From Saprospirales bacterium (GTDB taxonomy: Bacteria > Bacteroidota > Bacteroidia > Chitinophagales > Saprospiraceae): a DNA stretch of 64,000 bases. Under the pieces are notes generated by a model. The model saw only the letters and a list, made by a program, of their open reading frames with translations. It had not been told where the DNA came from and did not search any database. The translations under genes were made by a program, and so were the position numbers. The DNA lies in assembly GCA_016711045.1 (NCBI GenBank), contig JADJTT010000014.1:62001-126000 (forward strand). The letters are read 5' to 3'. This document shows, piece after piece, positions 27,758-38,078 of this stretch; position 1 is the first letter of the stretch; the number at the start of each line of letters is the position of its first letter.

Positions 27758-28500
27758 GCTTTTCGGGCTACGAGAATTAAACGGTCGGAATGATCCCGGT
27801 CAAAAGGCTCCAATCCGTAGTCCCCAAAAGTGGCTTCCAACTGGAGAGGTGTTTCGCCAAAAAGTTGCACAAAGTCGTCCATGGTAAAGGCCCGCACGCG
27901 CTCCGAAAATTCCATTTGCTTGCCTTCCGCCTCAAAGGCGATCGTTTTGATGATGTATCCTTCCTCGTCCACTCGCTTGCGGATCGTGAACGTATAGTGG
28001 TCTATTTCTTTAATTTCCAGTGGATTGAGTTGATTGATCACTTTTTCTGAATTAAAAAAATCCAGCACAAACCTACCGCCGGATTTCAATCCCCGGGCGA
28101 TATTCTGAATGGTACGGCGATGATCGCGTTCCGTTTCAAAATACCCAAAACTGGTGAAAAAGTTGAAGATGTAATCAAAATAATTGATCCGGTAGGGGAG
28201 ACGCATGTCGTGTTTGAAAAAATTCAGGTGCGTACTCTCAAACTGGCGGGCGTAAGCGATGCTTTCTTCGGCGATATCCAGGCCGGTGACGAAGTACCCT
28301 TTTTGGGCCAGGTAGCGGGAGTAACGGCCTTTTCCACATGCCAGATCGAGCACCAGGGCGCCCGGTTGGGGATGTAAATAGCTCAGCAGGGCATCGATAA
28401 AGGCATGCGCTTCCTTTTCATCCCGATTTTTGTACAAAATATGATAGTAAGGAGAGTTGAACCAAGTTTGGAACCATTCAGTTTGTATTGTACCTTGCAT
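27754..28500 (-). CDS. class I SAM-dependent methyltransferase
   Basis: A 248-residue Rossmann methyltransferase. Motif I is VLDLACGKGRYSRYLA (about 50), the acidic residue after strand 2 is in VTGLDIAEESI, and FDYIFNFFTSFGYF gives the strand-4 region. The substrate cannot be read; proteins of this type act on small molecules or quinone-like lipids. ATG 28500 (MQGTIQ) is chosen over an upstream in-frame ATG at 28554. It is the first gene of a three-gene operon with PAP2 and ZIP, each joined by a 4-bp overlap. Confidence 0.85.
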   Translation of the reverse strand: MQGTIQTEWFQTWFNSPYYHILYKNRDEKEAHAFIDALLSYLHPQPGALVLDLACGKGRYSRYLAQKGYFVTGLDIAEESIAYARQFESTHLNFFKHDMRLPYRINYFDYIFNFFTSFGYFETERDHRRTIQNIARGLKSGGRFVLDFFNSEKVINQLNPLEIKEIDHYTFTIRKRVDEEGYIIKTIAFEAEGKQMEFSERVRAFTMDDFVQLFGETPLQLEATFGDYGLEPFDRDHSDRLILVARKA

Positions 28501-28676
28501 CGAAGAAACAGGAAAGGATGCGGGGTGTCGTTTTGCGGCACCCCGCATCCTCAAATTTTTATACTTTCAAAAAATGATTGGCAATGCAAGGTTAAAAAAT
28601 TTCCGGCAAAGGGCTATTTTTTTAATTTTGTGCCAACCAGGAAGAAACCCTGTTAAATAAATCAAAATCTTTCCCC

Positions 28677-30064
28677 TTGACACTTATCAAATCGATCTCC
28701 GGAATTCGCGGGACCATTGGCGGCCCGGCCGGCGATAACCTCACTGCGCAGGATATAGTGGCCTGTACGGCTGCTTTGCTGCCTGGATGCGCAATACAGG
28801 CCGAAAACCATTGGCTGTGATTGGACGGGACGGCCGAATCTCCGGCGAAATGGTTAGCCAACTGGTCGTGCAAACGCTTCGTTTAATGGGTGTCTCAGTG
28901 ATCGATCTCGGTCTTACCACCACGCCTACCGTAGAAATTGCCGTGCCTGAAGAAGGCGCCGGAGCCGGTATCATCCTCACCGCCAGCCACAATCCCAAGG
29001 AATGGAACGCGATGAAGTTCCTCAACGAACAGGGCGAATTCATATCCCAACAAGATGCCACCGGGTTTTTGAGCCTGTTGGACGACCCCGGCTCTATTAC
29101 CTACGCTGAGGTGCTCGAATTGGGCGCCTACCGCGAGGATGGGACTTACCTCCAAAAGCATATCGATAAAATCCTCGCATTACCCCTGGTCAATTTGGAT
29201 GCCATCCGGCAGAAAAACTATAAGGTGGTCGTCGACGGGGTCAACTCCTCCGGAAGTTTTGCCGTACCGGCATTGCTCCAAGCGTTGGGCTGCGAAGCCA
29301 TTGTACTCAATGCCGAACCCAACGGACACTTTGCCCACGATCCGGAGCCGCTCCCCGAACATCTGGAAGAACTCTCGGCCGCAGTGGTACATCACCGCGC
29401 TACGCTGGGTATTGCAGTCGACCCCGATGTCGACCGCCTGGCTTTTGTCTGTGAAGACGGCGAACCATTCGGGGAAGAATATACCCTGGTAGCTGTAGCT
29501 GACTATGTGCTGAAACATCAACCTGGCAATACCGTTTCCAATCTTTCCTCCACCCGCGCCCTGAAGGATATAACCGAAGGCTATGGAGGCCAATATTCAG
29601 CCTCCGCCGTAGGGGAAGTAAACGTAGTGGCTCGTATGAAGGAGGTCAATGCCGTGATCGGTGGCGAAGGCAATGGCGGCGTGATCTACCCCGAACTGCA
29701 TTATGGCCGCGATGCCTTGGTGGGTATCGCACTTTTCCTCAGCCACCTCGCTACCTGCGGGATGGGCGTCCATGTCCTGAAATCCCGCTATCCGGCATAC
29801 ACCATCTCCAAAAACAAGATCAAGCTCACACCCGATATCGACCTCGACAACCTCCTGGTGCAGTTGAAAGGCCGCTACCACGCACACCAGCTCAGTACTG
29901 AAGACGGCCTCAGGATCGATCTCGATAACGGATGGATCCATCTTCGCAAGTCCAATACTGAGCCCATCATCCGCCTCTACACAGAGAGCCACTCCCAGGT
30001 GATCGCCGACCATCTGGCCAATAAGGTGAAGGCGGATGTGAATGAAATCCTTAAAGGGAGCTAA
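28677..30064 (+). CDS. glmM: phosphoglucosamine mutase (frame interrupted)
   Basis: About 462 residues of the alpha-D-phosphohexomutase superfamily, expected to convert glucosamine-6-P to glucosamine-1-P for UDP-GlcNAc and cell-wall synthesis. The start is TTG 28677, giving TLIKSISGIRGTIGG, the standard N-terminus of the Bacteroidota GlmM group. Further motifs are the phosphoserine loop TASHNPKEWN, the metal loop DPDVDR, the sugar-binding GEGNGG and the phosphate-binding RKSNTEPIIR. The frame breaks at 28775-28777: one more T in TTT restores TAAFAAWMRNTGRKP. Read literally, only the part from ATG 28787 is open. It ends 2 bp before the cysteine desulfurase start. Confidence 0.88.
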
Positions 30065-30066
30065 AA

Positions 30067-31186
30067 TTGCGAGTATACTTTGACAACGCGGCAAGCACAC
30101 CCATAAGTCCAGAAGTCATCGAAGCGATGATTTCCGTAATGAAGGCCAATTATGGGAATCCTTCCAGCATCCATGCGGAAGGGCGACAGGCTCGTGCCGC
30201 GATCGAAACGGCTCGCAAGACGATGGCCAAATACCTGGGCGCCTCGATTGGGGAAATTTTCTTTACCTCAGGCGGCACAGAAGCCAACAACATGGCCATT
30301 AAAGGCGCTGTGCGCGATTTGGGGTGACCCGCATCCTGACTTCGCCCACCGAACACCACTGCGTGCTCCATAGTGTCGAGTTTTTGGAGAAGCAAGGTGT
30401 CGCCGTCGTATGGCTACAGGTGGACGCCGCAGGCAGGGTAGACTACGACCAGCTGGAAAACCTGCTCCAGGACACGACCCACCGCACCCTCGTTTCCCTG
30501 ATGTATGCCAATAACGAGATCGGTACCCTGCTCGATTTTGAGCGCGTATCGGAGCTTTGCAAGGCCCATGGCGCACTTTTTCATTCCGCTACCGTACAGG
30601 CCATCGGGCATTTTCCTATTGACCTGTCGAAGACCTATGTCAGTTTTATTTCAGGCTCAGCACACAAGTTTCATGGACCCAAGGGCGTGGGCTTTTGTAT
30701 ATGAACGCCGACAACATCATCCAGCCCTACATCCACGGTGGCTCACAAGAGCGCAACATGCGGGCCGGCACGGAGAATATTCAAAGCATCGTCGGTATGG
30801 CCAAGGCCCTCGACATGGCTTGTACCGGGATGGATGAACGCCGGGAGACCATCGAGTCCATTCGCCAATACCTCAAAGACCAGCTTCTGGCGCATTTTGA
30901 CGGCATTCAGTTCCACGGCGACCAGGACCGCTACCTCTATACGGTCCTGAACGTATCCTTCCCGCCTTCTCCCAAAGCAGACCTCATCCTGCTCAACCTC
31001 GACATCAATGGCATCAGCGCCTCAGGCGGTAGCGCCTGCGCTTCCGGCGTCGATGTAGGCTCCCACGTGCTCACCGCCATCGGCGCCGATCCCGACCGCA
31101 AGGCGATCCGCTTTTCATTTTCACATTACAATACCAAAAATGAGGTGGATTTTGTGGTGGAGCAGCTTGGTAAGTCAATTGTCTAA
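30067..31186 (+). CDS. cysteine desulfurase, NifS/IscS type (two frame breaks)
   Basis: About 373 residues of a PLP enzyme that removes sulfur from cysteine for Fe-S clusters or thiolation. It starts with TTG 30067 (RVYFDNAAST). Motifs are NYGNPSSIHAEGR, TSGGTEANN, the PLP lysine in SAHKFHGPKG, RAGTEN and the persulfide cysteine in SGGSACASG. Two frame breaks are each repaired by one added base: a G in GGGG at 30321-30324 (VRDLGVTRIL) and a T in TTTT at 30693-30696 (GVGFLYMN). It lies 2 bp after glmM and converges on a lipoprotein gene 8 bp beyond its stop. Confidence 0.88.
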
Positions 31187-31194
31187 ACGTTGAT

Positions 31195-32109
31195 TCAATA
31201 CCATCTCTTTGCATTCCACAAATACACGGCTCCATCTCCCTGATTTCCCGACTCACAGGAAATGAAAAACTGCCCGTCTTTGAAATAGCAGATCCCCTCC
31301 ATTTGCAGAATTCGGGGAATTTCTACCCGTGTTTTTTGCCCGCTAAAAAAATCGGTCCCGGGATATTGAGACAACAACCACACGAAAGGGTGGAAGGAGC
31401 GGACCAGGAGGTTTTCTTTCACCTGGTAGCCCAATAAGGCGACCACGTGGTTGTCGGGATCATAGTCGGCGGCAGTGATCCCGCCATCGGTGTTGAATTG
31501 GTCTTTTAAGCGCGCAGCATAGGTGCCCGGCATTTTGGGTAAGGCATACAAGCGGCATTGCTGGTCGAGGTGGTTTTTGGAAAAAAGGTACAGGCTGTCG
31601 CCCACGCTGATCATAGCCTCACAGTCAAAATCGTGTTTGTAGGCGCCCGGGTGGTAATTGGTCTGGTCGGGATAGTAAAAATAGATCGGTTCGGCCGGGA
31701 CTTTTTTCGTTGGGGTAGCTGACAGGCTGTCTTTGGCCACCTTGTAGATCACCAGATCATGCCGGCTACCCGAGTTGTTGCCGAAATCGCCGATATAGAT
31801 GAATGCCTCATCCTGGGCGATATCTTCCCAATCCCTGGCGATTATATCCTTGATCTTCACCGTGCGCAGCAATTCTTTTTTCGTAGTACTCACCTCATAG
31901 AGCTTCGGCCCATCACCGCTATCGTTATGCGTCCAGAGGCTTCCCCAAAAGATAATGCCGGAGCTTTCGTCAATATTGCCGGGCAGGGCGGCGCATACGA
32001 GCAGCGAGTCTTCCACCGGGTAGATACCGGGAGGTGGTTCTTGGAGGGGATCACAGCCGGACCCAAGCGAAAGGACCAAGACAAAAAGTATTGGAAACTG
32101 GTTTTTCAA
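31195..32109 (-). CDS. uncharacterised lipoprotein, possible beta-propeller
   Basis: A 304-residue protein if started at TTG 32109, which gives a clean lipoprotein signal (KNQFPILFVLVLSLGSGC). An in-frame ATG at 32172 would add 21 residues. The mature part contains repeated strand-turn units such as LWTHNDSGDGPKLYEV, DWEDIAQDEAFIYIGDFGNN, DCEAMISVGDSLYLFSKNH and MEGICYFKDGQFFISCES. This style suggests a beta-propeller like SdiA-regulated or phytase-like extracellular proteins, but I cannot name the family. The gene is convergent with the cysteine desulfurase and divergent from the next barrel gene. Confidence 0.6.
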   Translation of the reverse strand: MKNQFPILFVLVLSLGSGCDPLQEPPPGIYPVEDSLLVCAALPGNIDESSGIIFWGSLWTHNDSGDGPKLYEVSTTKKELLRTVKIKDIIARDWEDIAQDEAFIYIGDFGNNSGSRHDLVIYKVAKDSLSATPTKKVPAEPIYFYYPDQTNYHPGAYKHDFDCEAMISVGDSLYLFSKNHLDQQCRLYALPKMPGTYAARLKDQFNTDGGITAADYDPDNHVVALLGYQVKENLLVRSFHPFVWLLSQYPGTDFFSGQKTRVEIPRILQMEGICYFKDGQFFISCESGNQGDGAVYLWNAKRWY

Positions 32110-32316
32110 TAGTTGATATGTTTTCGGTTCATTTTCTTTTAAAAACAGTACTATTTTCCAAGTACGCAACATCAGTTATAGAAATAAATATCGAAAGCCG
32201 GCTCCATATTGTGGCCATGGGCTGTTATTTTGCAACTTACTGGGAAAACCCAACTACCGGATGATGAAGAAGAGTTATTGGTATATGGGATAAATGGAAA
32301 GACAACCTGAATAGCT

Positions 32317-33087
32317 ATGCGCATTATTCTCTTTCTCTGGCTTTTTTTTGCGGGGAATACACTCCTCGCCCAATCGGACACGCTGGCCCCCAAGTCCTTT
32401 TACCTTAAACTGGGCGGCGGCCTGGCCCGGCAGGCGCTGCGCGATCAGGCGATGTCGCCCTTGCTGTACAGCGGCTTTCAGGGCGCTTTTCAGATGGGTT
32501 TTGACGCGTATCGGCCAAAAGGGATGCACAGGCTTGACATCATTTTTTGGTACGGCCCTACTTCTGCCCGCAGCGGGCGTACCACGCAGAACTATTCGTT
32601 TGCCATCAATGGCGGGTATTTGCGGCCTTTGCGCGGTGGCCCGGTTCAATTGGGAGGTGCGTTCACTACCTGGGGCAGTTTTCGCGAGCATCAAACCCTG
32701 GTCAATTCTTATTTCTTCTACGATGTCTTTATCGCCGTAGGCCCCACGGCGGCTATGGTGCGTGATTTTCGGGTGTTCAAAAAACAATGGCAACTGGATG
32801 GGCAACTGATTATTCCCTTATTGGTGCTGGGCGCCCGGCCCGCTTATTCGGGCCTGGAATCCATTCCCTTTACCCACGACGACTTTCCCAACCTGAGATA
32901 TGTCCGGGTGGGTTCGCTTGATCTAGTGCAAAATATCAAGCTACGCCTTGAAATTGTGCGCCCGCTCAAACACGGAAACAGGCTGGGGTTGCTCTATTAC
33001 TGGGATTTCTACCGCACCACCGTTTCCCCGCAACCCATTACCCAATCCATGCAATCCCTTCAAATTAACCTCCATGTACGTTTATAA
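32317..33087 (+). CDS. putative outer-membrane beta-barrel protein
   Basis: A 256-residue protein with a signal peptide (cut after about residue 19, LLAQ) and repeated amphipathic strands such as FYLKLGGGLAR, HRLDIIFWYGP, PVQLGGAFTTWG and NRLGLLYYWDFYR, ending in LQINLHVRL. The C-terminal aromatic/hydrophobic strand and the strand pattern fit a small outer-membrane barrel. No family is recognised. Its end overlaps the start of the S41 protease gene by 14 bp, so the two are probably translated together. Confidence 0.6.
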   Translation: MRIILFLWLFFAGNTLLAQSDTLAPKSFYLKLGGGLARQALRDQAMSPLLYSGFQGAFQMGFDAYRPKGMHRLDIIFWYGPTSARSGRTTQNYSFAINGGYLRPLRGGPVQLGGAFTTWGSFREHQTLVNSYFFYDVFIAVGPTAAMVRDFRVFKKQWQLDGQLIIPLLVLGARPAYSGLESIPFTHDDFPNLRYVRVGSLDLVQNIKLRLEIVRPLKHGNRLGLLYYWDFYRTTVSPQPITQSMQSLQINLHVRL

Positions 33088-34073
33088 AAGCTTGTTGCTG
33101 CAGCGGCCCTGCTATTTACTTCTTGTGAGGTCCTGCTATTCGAAAAAGATTCGGAAAGCGATCCCTACCACAATTTTGAAGCCTTGTGGAAGGAAGTGGA
33201 CGAGGGGTATTCCTTTTTTTCCTTAAAGCAAATCAACTGGGATAGTATTTACCAAGTCTACCGTCCACAGGTACAGGCAGATATGGGGTCGGAGGAACTA
33301 TTCAATCTCTTTTCCGATATGCTTTACACCCTTCGCGACGGCCATGTCAACCTGATCAGTCCGTTCAATTTCTCCCGCAACTGGGAATGGTACCTGGGCT
33401 ATCCAGCCAACTTCGACGCCGATTTGCTGGAGCGCGAATACTGGAAAGACGAACAGTGGTATACCGGTCCGTTTGTGCATACCTTTCTCGACTCCACAGT
33501 TGGCTACATCCGGTACGCCAGTTTTAGCAATACGATTGGAGCGTCTCAACTTGACTTTGTCCTCGACCGTTTCAAGGACACCAGAGGCCTGATCATCGAT
33601 GTGCGCGACAACGGTGGAGGTTCAACATCCAATATTGACCTCTTTGCTTCCCGCTTTGCCGATGAAAAACGCCTGGCGTTCACCTATGTGGTGAAAACCG
33701 GTCCCGGCCACGACGATTTTTCCGAACCCGCCCTTTCCTACATCGAACCGGATGGAGTGCAACAATATACCAAACCTGTTGTTTTGCTCACTAACCGGAG
33801 TTGCTACAGTGCAACCAATACCTTTGTAGCTACGATGAAAGCTTTCCCCCATGTTACAGTAATTGGAGATTGGACCGGTGGGGAGGAGGCATCCCTTCCA
33901 GCGGGGAGCTACCCAATGGGTGGATCGTCCGGTATTCGGCTACCCAGACCTTTCTGCCCGACGGGTTTAATATTGAAGGCGGCATTCCGCCGGATATCCG
34001 GGTGGATATGGCCGAGGAAGACCGGTTGAACGGAAAGGACACCATATTGGAACGCGCGTTGGACTTTTTGTAA
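33074..34073 (+). CDS. S41-family C-terminal-processing-like protease, lipoprotein (two frame breaks)
   Basis: About 333 residues. The restored N-terminus is a lipoprotein signal (MYVYKSLLLAAALLFTSC) obtained by adding one G at 33100. An N-terminal helical domain follows, then the S41 core with VGYIRYASF, IIDVRDNGGGSTS, the nucleophile region NRSCYSATNTF and VIGDWTGGGGG. A second break in GGGG at 33880-33883 also needs one G and restores LPNGW, FLPDGFNIEGGIPPDI. No PDZ domain is seen. Members hydrolyse peptides at the C-terminus of substrates in the periplasm. It overlaps the preceding barrel gene, and both breaks match the deletion pattern. Confidence 0.82.
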
Positions 34074-34090
34074 AAAAACACCCATAAATA

Positions 34091-34997
34091 ATGAATCACA
34101 CATTCGACATTAACTCCATTCCGTCCCAAAAAGGACGCACAGCCATAGTCACTGGCGCCAATATCGGCCTTGGATACGAAACGACTTTAGCCCTGGCACA
34201 AAAAGACGTGAAAGTGATCATGGCTTGCCGGAATATAGAAAAAGCAGAGAAGGCCAAAGCGCAGATCCTGGCGCAAGTGCCCCAGGCTGAGCTGGAGGTT
34301 ATGCAAGTAGATCTGAGCAAGCTCCAGTCGGTACGGGATTTTGCCGCATCCTTTTGAAGAAATATAACAAATTAGATCTGCTCATCAACAACGCAGGGAT
34401 TATGATGCCGCCCTATTCGCGCACGGTTGATGGGTTTGAAAGCCAGATGGGCGCCAACTATTTTGGGCATTTTTGCTTACCGGTTTATTGCTGGATACGA
34501 TTAACAGTACCCCAAATTCCCGGGTTGTGACGCTCAGTTCCAATGCCCATAAATCGGGGATGATCAATTTTGAAGATTTGCAAAGTGCGCAAAAGTATTC
34601 GGCAATGGGCGCTTATAGCCAGAGTAAACTGGCGTGCCTCCTGTTTGCGTATGAATTGCAGCGGAAGCTGGAAAAGGCAGGCATTAAAACGATTTCGGTA
34701 GCCGCGCACCCGGGTGTTTCCAATACGAATCTGGGGCAATACCTTCCCCGTTGGGTTTGGATCTTAGCGCCCCTCCTTGTCTTCTTTACCCATTCCCCAA
34801 AAAAGGCTGCAGAGCCCACGCTCTACGCGGCGTTGGGCACAGATGTCAATGGCGGCGATTATTTTGGCCCGGGTGGATTCAATGAAACGAAAGGTAGAGC
34901 GACCAAAGTAAAATCTACCGACCTGTCGCACGATCAGGAATTGGCCGGGAAGCTATGGAAAGTGTCGGAGGAATTGACCCAGATCTCCTATTTGTAA
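34091..34997 (+). CDS. short-chain dehydrogenase/reductase, retinol-dehydrogenase-like (two frame breaks)
   Basis: About 302 residues of a classical SDR oxidoreductase. It shows the nucleotide-binding TGANIGLG, DLSKLQSV, LINNAGIM, the catalytic serine region LSSNAHKSG and the YxxxK pair in YSQSKLA, followed by HPGVSNTNL. This combination resembles the retinol dehydrogenase/WW-oxidoreductase-like subgroup; the substrate is unknown. Two breaks are repaired by one T each: TTTT at 34352-34355 (ASFLKKYNKLD) and TTTTT at 34470-34474 (GHFLLTGLLL). It starts 17 bp after the protease gene. Confidence 0.85.
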
Positions 34998-35027
34998 ACA
35001 ATCGGCTTTGCGTCGATCCGAGCATTT

Positions 35028-35066
35028 GAGAGGATACAGCGCGTCGCAGGCGCGCTGTATCCTCTC
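35028..35066. terminator. perfect 16-bp inverted repeat with 7-nt loop
   Basis: GAGAGGATACAGCGCG and CGCGCTGTATCCTCTC form a very stable hairpin 30 bp after the SDR stop. No T run follows directly, so it may be an extragenic palindrome or stabiliser rather than a true terminator. Confidence 0.65.
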
Positions 35067-35107
35067 GTAATTATGTTTTTGCCCTGGACAAAGAAACAAA
35101 CGCTTAG

Positions 35108-36143
35108 ATGTACATTCAAAAAAACTTCAACTTCAAAGGAGTCATGCAATTTAGCGGGATGCATCTTGTATGGCTTACGGCTTGGGCTGCCATCGTGACG
35201 CTTGGGTATGAAAACACACAGTGGGATATCCTTTTTATCCCGTGGTTGCCGCTATCGGTGATCGGTACGGCGGTTGCTTTTATATCGGTTTCAAGAACAA
35301 CCAGGCCTACGACCGGCTTTGGGAGGCCCGCAAAATATGGGGCGCTATCGTCAACAGCAGCCGATCCTGGGGCAGTGCGGTGAAGGCATATATCTCCGAT
35401 CAATTTGTGGAGACCAATATCCCGGGGAAGAATTGCATTCCCTTCGGACCAAATTGATCTATCGCCATATCGCCTGGCTGTATACACTCCGTAGTCAATT
35501 GTTGATCCCTGCCCCCTGGGAGCATATCAACCAGAATGCGCACATCGCGAGGACGACCGAAAAGCGGATGAAATACTATGGTCTTGGACTGTTGGACGAC
35601 GAGGTGACCAAGGATCAACTCGAAAATTTCCTGGATGAGGCGGAATATGCCCGGATGATCAAGTACAAAAACACCGCTACTCAGCTTATCGACCAGCAAT
35701 CGCAAGACCTGGTTCAATTGCGGGGTAGAGGGATCATTGAAGATTTCCGGCACATGGAACTGCAGAAGATCCTTCAGGATTTTTACGAACATCAGGGGAA
35801 GTGCGAACGGATCAAGAAATTTCCGTTGCCACGCCAATACGGCAGCATGAGCGCCGTATTTGTGGGCATTTTCATTTTTCTCCTTCCCTTTGGGATGGTC
35901 TCCGAATTTCACGAATTGGGGGATTGGGGAACCTGGATCTCGATTCCATTCACCGTATTGGTATCCTGGGTGTTTTTGATGATGGAATTGGTGGGCGATT
36001 ATTCCGAAAATCCCTTCGAAGGCTTGGGCAACGACATTCCGATGTTGTCCCTCTGCCGAACGATTGAAATTGACCTGCGGGAAATGTTGGGAGAAACCGA
36101 AATTCCGCCAGCTATCGAACCCGTGAATGGGGTGCTGATGTAA
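35108..36143 (+). CDS. bestrophin/RFP-TM family chloride-channel-like protein (two frame breaks)
   Basis: About 345 residues. N-terminal hydrophobic segments are followed by the bestrophin-type motif GFKNNQAYDRLWEARKIWG, a cytoplasmic helical region, then two more hydrophobic segments (about 250-300) and a C-terminal NPFEGLGNDIPM motif characteristic of the family. Members form pentameric anion channels in the inner membrane. Two breaks are repaired by one base each: T in TTTT at 35278-35281 (AVAFYIGFKNN) and G in GGGG at 35424-35427 (NIPGEELHSLRTKL). The gene is followed 39 bp later by dapB. Confidence 0.85.
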
Positions 36144-36181
36144 GGGCCAAAATCCCTATCTTGTCTCCAAATCTCCCCATC

Positions 36182-36892
36182 ATGAAAATAGCCCTGCTCG
36201 GATACGGAAAAATGGGCCGGATCATCGATCGCCTCGCCTCGGAAGAAGGCGGTGAAGTGGTGTTGCGGATCGATCGCGACAACCAGGAAGATCTTGCGCA
36301 ATTGCATTTGGCCGATGTCGCCATCGAATTTTCTCAACCTGAAAGCGCAGTGGACAATTTCCGGCGGTGTTTCGATGCCGGCGTGCCGGTGGTGAGCGGC
36401 ACGACCGGCTGGACAGACCGGATGGGGGAAGTGCAGGCATACTGCGAAAAAACAGGAGGCGCTTTCTTCTACGCGTCCAATTTCAGTATCGGCGTCAATG
36501 TTTTCTTTGCCCTCAATCGCTTTTTGGCCGACCGGATGAACCATTTACCTGCCTACGACATCCAACTGGAAGAAACACACCATACGCAGAAGCTGGACGC
36601 GCCCAGCGGCACCGCCATCACCCTGGCCAAGGATATTCTGAGTAGGGTAGAGCGGAAAGAAACGTGGGTCAACCGGGAAGCCAGCGGGAAAGAGGAACTC
36701 TCCATCCTGTCGCACCGGGTCGATCCGGCGCCGGGCACCCACCGGGTGGTATACCGGTCGGGTATCGACCAGATCGAGATCCGGCACGAAGCATTCAGCC
36801 GGGAAGGATTTGCACGCGGAGCGCTGCAAGCTGCACGCTGGCTTCAAGGACGTAAAGGCTGTTTCGGTATGAATGATCTTCTTGGCTTTTAA
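36182..36892 (+). CDS. dapB: 4-hydroxy-tetrahydrodipicolinate reductase
   Basis: A 236-residue enzyme of lysine/diaminopimelate synthesis, reducing the cyclic dihydrodipicolinate precursor with NAD(P)H. Evidence: the N-terminal dinucleotide-binding GYGKMG (about 7-12), SGTTGW, the substrate motif EETHHTQKLDAPSGTA with the catalytic His pair and Lys, and VVYRSGIDQIEIRHEA. The length fits the shorter Bacteroidota form. ATG 36182 is preferred over an upstream in-frame start. Other dap genes are not in the window. Confidence 0.93.
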   Translation: MKIALLGYGKMGRIIDRLASEEGGEVVLRIDRDNQEDLAQLHLADVAIEFSQPESAVDNFRRCFDAGVPVVSGTTGWTDRMGEVQAYCEKTGGAFFYASNFSIGVNVFFALNRFLADRMNHLPAYDIQLEETHHTQKLDAPSGTAITLAKDILSRVERKETWVNREASGKEELSILSHRVDPAPGTHRVVYRSGIDQIEIRHEAFSREGFARGALQAARWLQGRKGCFGMNDLLGF

Positions 36893-36905
36893 CTCTATCA
36901 CATTG

Positions 36906-38003
36906 ATGCGATACGTAAAACCTGCGCTCCGATTCACAGGCCTCTTTGTAGGGCTTGTACTGATCTATTTAATAGCCCTCCTGGCTTATGGTACCTGGAC
37001 CGATTTTCAACCACAGGGCATAAAACCGATAGAGCCCATTCGTCCTGCAGCTACTGCTTCGATCGAAGACAGCGTGCTGTCGGTGGTGATTTGGAATATC
37101 GGATATACCGGACTCGGAGAAGAGTCTGATTTTTTTTACCATGGAGGAGCCGGTTTTTTGTTCGCAGGCGGGAAAATGGTTCGGCCGGATAGGCCGGTTG
37201 TGGAGAAAAACCTGGCCGGGGTGGTCAATTTAGCCCACAACACTAAGGCCGATTTCTTTTTGTTCCAGGAAGTGGATTCCTGTTCCAAGCGGAGCTATTT
37301 TCTAAACCACCTCGATTCCATCGGGCAGGCCTTACCCGGATTTGGGACCTATTATGCGGTGAATTATAATGTAAACCGGGTAGCCATTCCGATCTTTGAA
37401 CCTTGGCGGGCTTATGGCAAAGCCCACAGCGGACTGGCTACGTTTTCCAAATATGCGCCCTCCTCCGCCGAAAGAGTACAGCTTCCCGGCAATTATGCCT
37501 GGCCAAACCGGATCTTTCAACTGGACCGGTGTGCAGCTGTATTCAGGTATCCCACGAAAAATGAAAAAGAGCTGGTGTTGGTGAATATCCACAATTCGGC
37601 ATTTGACAAATCAGGAAAGATCAAGGCCCAGCAAATGGCCTATTTACAGTCTTTCTTTTTGGAAGAGTATGAAAAAGGCAACTATGTGCTAGCTGGAGGT
37701 GACTGGAATCAATGTCCGCCTTTCTTTGAATTTGACAGTTTTATGCCCGGAAATGCGCAGGGTCACTCCCAATTCAATATCGATCCTGCTTTCCTTCCCG
37801 AAGAATGGCGCTGGGTATACGACCCCATGACGCCTACCAACCGAAAAACGGATAATCCCTATGTGAAAGGCGAATCTTTCATCACGACAATCGATTTCTT
37901 CCTCATTTCCCCCAATATCAAAGTGCGGCAAGTCCGCGTTATTAATCAAGACTTTCAATTTTCCGACCACCAGCCGGTATGGATGGAGGTGGAATTGCTT
38001 TAA
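36906..38003 (+). CDS. endonuclease/exonuclease/phosphatase-family membrane protein
   Basis: A 365-residue protein with one N-terminal transmembrane segment (about 8-30) and an EEP-fold domain outside the cytoplasm. Family residues appear in VIWNIGY, FFLFQEVDS (metal-binding Glu), VNIHNSAFD, GGDWNQCPP (Asp/Asn) and the terminal SDHQPVW with the catalytic Asp-His. The fold cleaves phosphodiester or phosphoester bonds in DNA, lipids or inositides; the substrate here is not clear. It starts 13 bp after dapB; an in-frame ATG at 36873 inside dapB is less likely. Confidence 0.82.
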   Translation: MRYVKPALRFTGLFVGLVLIYLIALLAYGTWTDFQPQGIKPIEPIRPAATASIEDSVLSVVIWNIGYTGLGEESDFFYHGGAGFLFAGGKMVRPDRPVVEKNLAGVVNLAHNTKADFFLFQEVDSCSKRSYFLNHLDSIGQALPGFGTYYAVNYNVNRVAIPIFEPWRAYGKAHSGLATFSKYAPSSAERVQLPGNYAWPNRIFQLDRCAAVFRYPTKNEKELVLVNIHNSAFDKSGKIKAQQMAYLQSFFLEEYEKGNYVLAGGDWNQCPPFFEFDSFMPGNAQGHSQFNIDPAFLPEEWRWVYDPMTPTNRKTDNPYVKGESFITTIDFFLISPNIKVRQVRVINQDFQFSDHQPVWMEVELL

Positions 38004-38004
38004 T

Positions 38005-38075
38005 TTTCAGTTTTCAATGTTCAGTTTTCAGTTGCAACAACTGAAAATTAAACACTGAAAATTCAAAACTCCTAA
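38005..38075. repeat. TTTTCAGTT inverted repeats
   Basis: Repeated TTTTCAGTT/TTCAATGTTCAG units are followed by their reverse complements (AACTGAAAATTAAACACTG). The two halves can pair and lie directly after the nuclease-fold gene, so they may terminate transcription. Confidence 0.6.
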
Positions 38076-38078
38076 ATT

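Noticed and set aside
30321..35427. Programmed ribosomal frameshifting
   Set aside because: The sites differ in sequence, lack common slippery heptamers and downstream structures, occur in unrelated genes and all go in the same direction, which fits missing bases better.
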